A stretch of 6,087 nt of DNA, taken from Verrucomicrobiia bacterium. GTDB lineage: Bacteria > Verrucomicrobiota > Verrucomicrobiia > Limisphaerales > JAUIHU01. Positions 5,555 to 6,087 of this stretch are shown here, piece by piece (position 1 is the stretch's first letter; each line of letters opens with the position of its first letter). The notes beneath the pieces are model-generated. The model ran no database searches. It was given only the letters and a program-made list of their open reading frames with translations, and was not told where the DNA came from. The stretch covers positions 1-6,087 of the forward strand of contig JAUIHU010000291.1 in NCBI GenBank assembly GCA_030432175.1, in the 5' to 3' direction. Made by a program: the position numbers and the translations under genes.

Positions 5555-6087
5555 GCCGTACCTTACCATCGAACCTGTTTCCATCCGGGCGACCGCTTCT
5601 AGCGCTGGCGCCCATGCAGGACGTGACTGATTTGCCTTTCTGGCAAGTCATGACACGCTACGGAGGCGCTGATTTATATTATACCGAATACTTCCGGGTT
5701 TATAAGAATTCGCGCCTCAGTAAATTTATTCTTCGTTCCATTCTGGAAAATCCAACCGGGAAGCCGGTCATTGCTCAAATGATCGGTGAGGATATCCCTT
5801 CGTTGACCCGAACCGCCAGGGGACTCAGTCAACTGCCTGTTATCGGTGTTGACCTGAATCTTGGATGTCCAGCTCCCGTCGTTTGTAACAAGAATGCGGG
5901 CGGTGGACTTTTAAGAAATCTTCAGAAGACTCGGGACATTCTAAAAGCTCTTCGAGACACCTTGAGCGATTTCACTTTCACCGTAAAAACCCGAATTGGT
6001 TTTGACTCGACCATCGAGTATGAGGATTTTCTCCAGTTGTTCTGTGAGGCAGAAATTGATTTGCTCACGATACACGGTCGGACCGTT
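5551..6087 (+). CDS. dus: tRNA-dihydrouridine synthase, C-terminus cut by window edge
   Basis: An FMN enzyme that reduces uridine to dihydrouridine in tRNA loops with NAD(P)H. The visible 179 residues cover the first half of the TIM barrel: LAPMQDVTD (19-27) at the first strand, the QMIG segment (Q76-G79) that contacts flavin, DLNLGCPAP (101-109) with catalytic C106, the glycine-rich KNAGGGLLR (114-122), VKTRIG (145-150) with FMN-binding K146, and HGRT (175-178) with H175. The family is about 310-350 residues, so the rest lies beyond the edge. GTG at 5551 overlaps the GreA-family TGA as GTGA, with AAGAAGG just upstream. The first in-frame ATG (M22) falls inside the conserved barrel start, so it cannot be the initiator. 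Which Dus subgroup, and so which tRNA position, cannot be told here. It is probably co-transcribed and translationally coupled with the gene before it. Confidence 0.95.
   Translation, partial: MSRTLPSNLFPSGRPLLALAPMQDVTDLPFWQVMTRYGGADLYYTEYFRVYKNSRLSKFILRSILENPTGKPVIAQMIGEDIPSLTRTARGLSQLPVIGVDLNLGCPAPVVCNKNAGGGLLRNLQKTRDILKALRDTLSDFTFTVKTRIGFDSTIEYEDFLQLFCEAEIDLLTIHGRTV

Noticed and set aside
1..6087. Defence island, CRISPR, transposon or phage signal
   Set aside because: No spaced repeats, terminal inverted repeats, transposase, integrase or nuclease-type proteins are seen. All recognised genes are core functions.

Overview
The window carries two divergent gene blocks that meet at a 61-base gap (3652-3712). 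It encodes five clear proteins and no RNA genes, insertion sequences, integrases or CRISPR arrays. Coding density is near 97%, base composition looks moderate, and all the major products are housekeeping types. The best taxonomic clue is a 613-residue GreA-type factor: an ordinary GreA of about 158 residues is fused behind about 450 extra residues. Very long GreA proteins are known from Chlamydia, and similar ones occur in Verrucomicrobiota as far as I recall. I therefore infer a member of the PVC superphylum, most likely Verrucomicrobiota, but the sequence alone does not prove it.

Left block, minus strand, in transcription order: rsmB (3651-2335, 16S rRNA m5C methyltransferase), then after 6 bases a 169-residue protein with a short coiled coil and a strongly basic Ser/Lys/Arg tail (2328-1819), then with a 4-base ATGA overlap a UbiB/AarF/ABC1 atypical kinase (1822-140) with two C-terminal membrane helices. 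The tight packing suggests one operon. The small protein is the least understood gene here. Its layout recalls PhaF-type phasins or small coiled-coil Ubi accessory proteins, and the start/stop overlap suggests it works with the UbiB-like protein.

Right block, plus strand: the long GreA-family gene (3713-5554), then with a GTGA overlap a tRNA-dihydrouridine synthase (5551 to the window edge, cut). The GreA-family start codon has no Shine-Dalgarno of its own. It overlaps the stop codon of an 11-codon upstream reading frame that lies behind an AAAGGAG, so translation of the long GreA may be coupled to a leader peptide.

The left 139 bases hold no certain gene. They contain a strong minus-strand Shine-Dalgarno-like site, a perfect TTAGCGCTAA palindrome, and a possible start of another minus-strand gene running off the edge.

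Overall this is a core transcription / RNA-modification neighbourhood (rRNA methylation, transcript-cleavage factor, tRNA dihydrouridine) joined to a UbiB-type membrane kinase. I see no defence or mobile system. The best candidates for something little described are the N-terminal extension of the GreA protein, the coiled-coil/basic-tail partner of UbiB, and the leader peptide.
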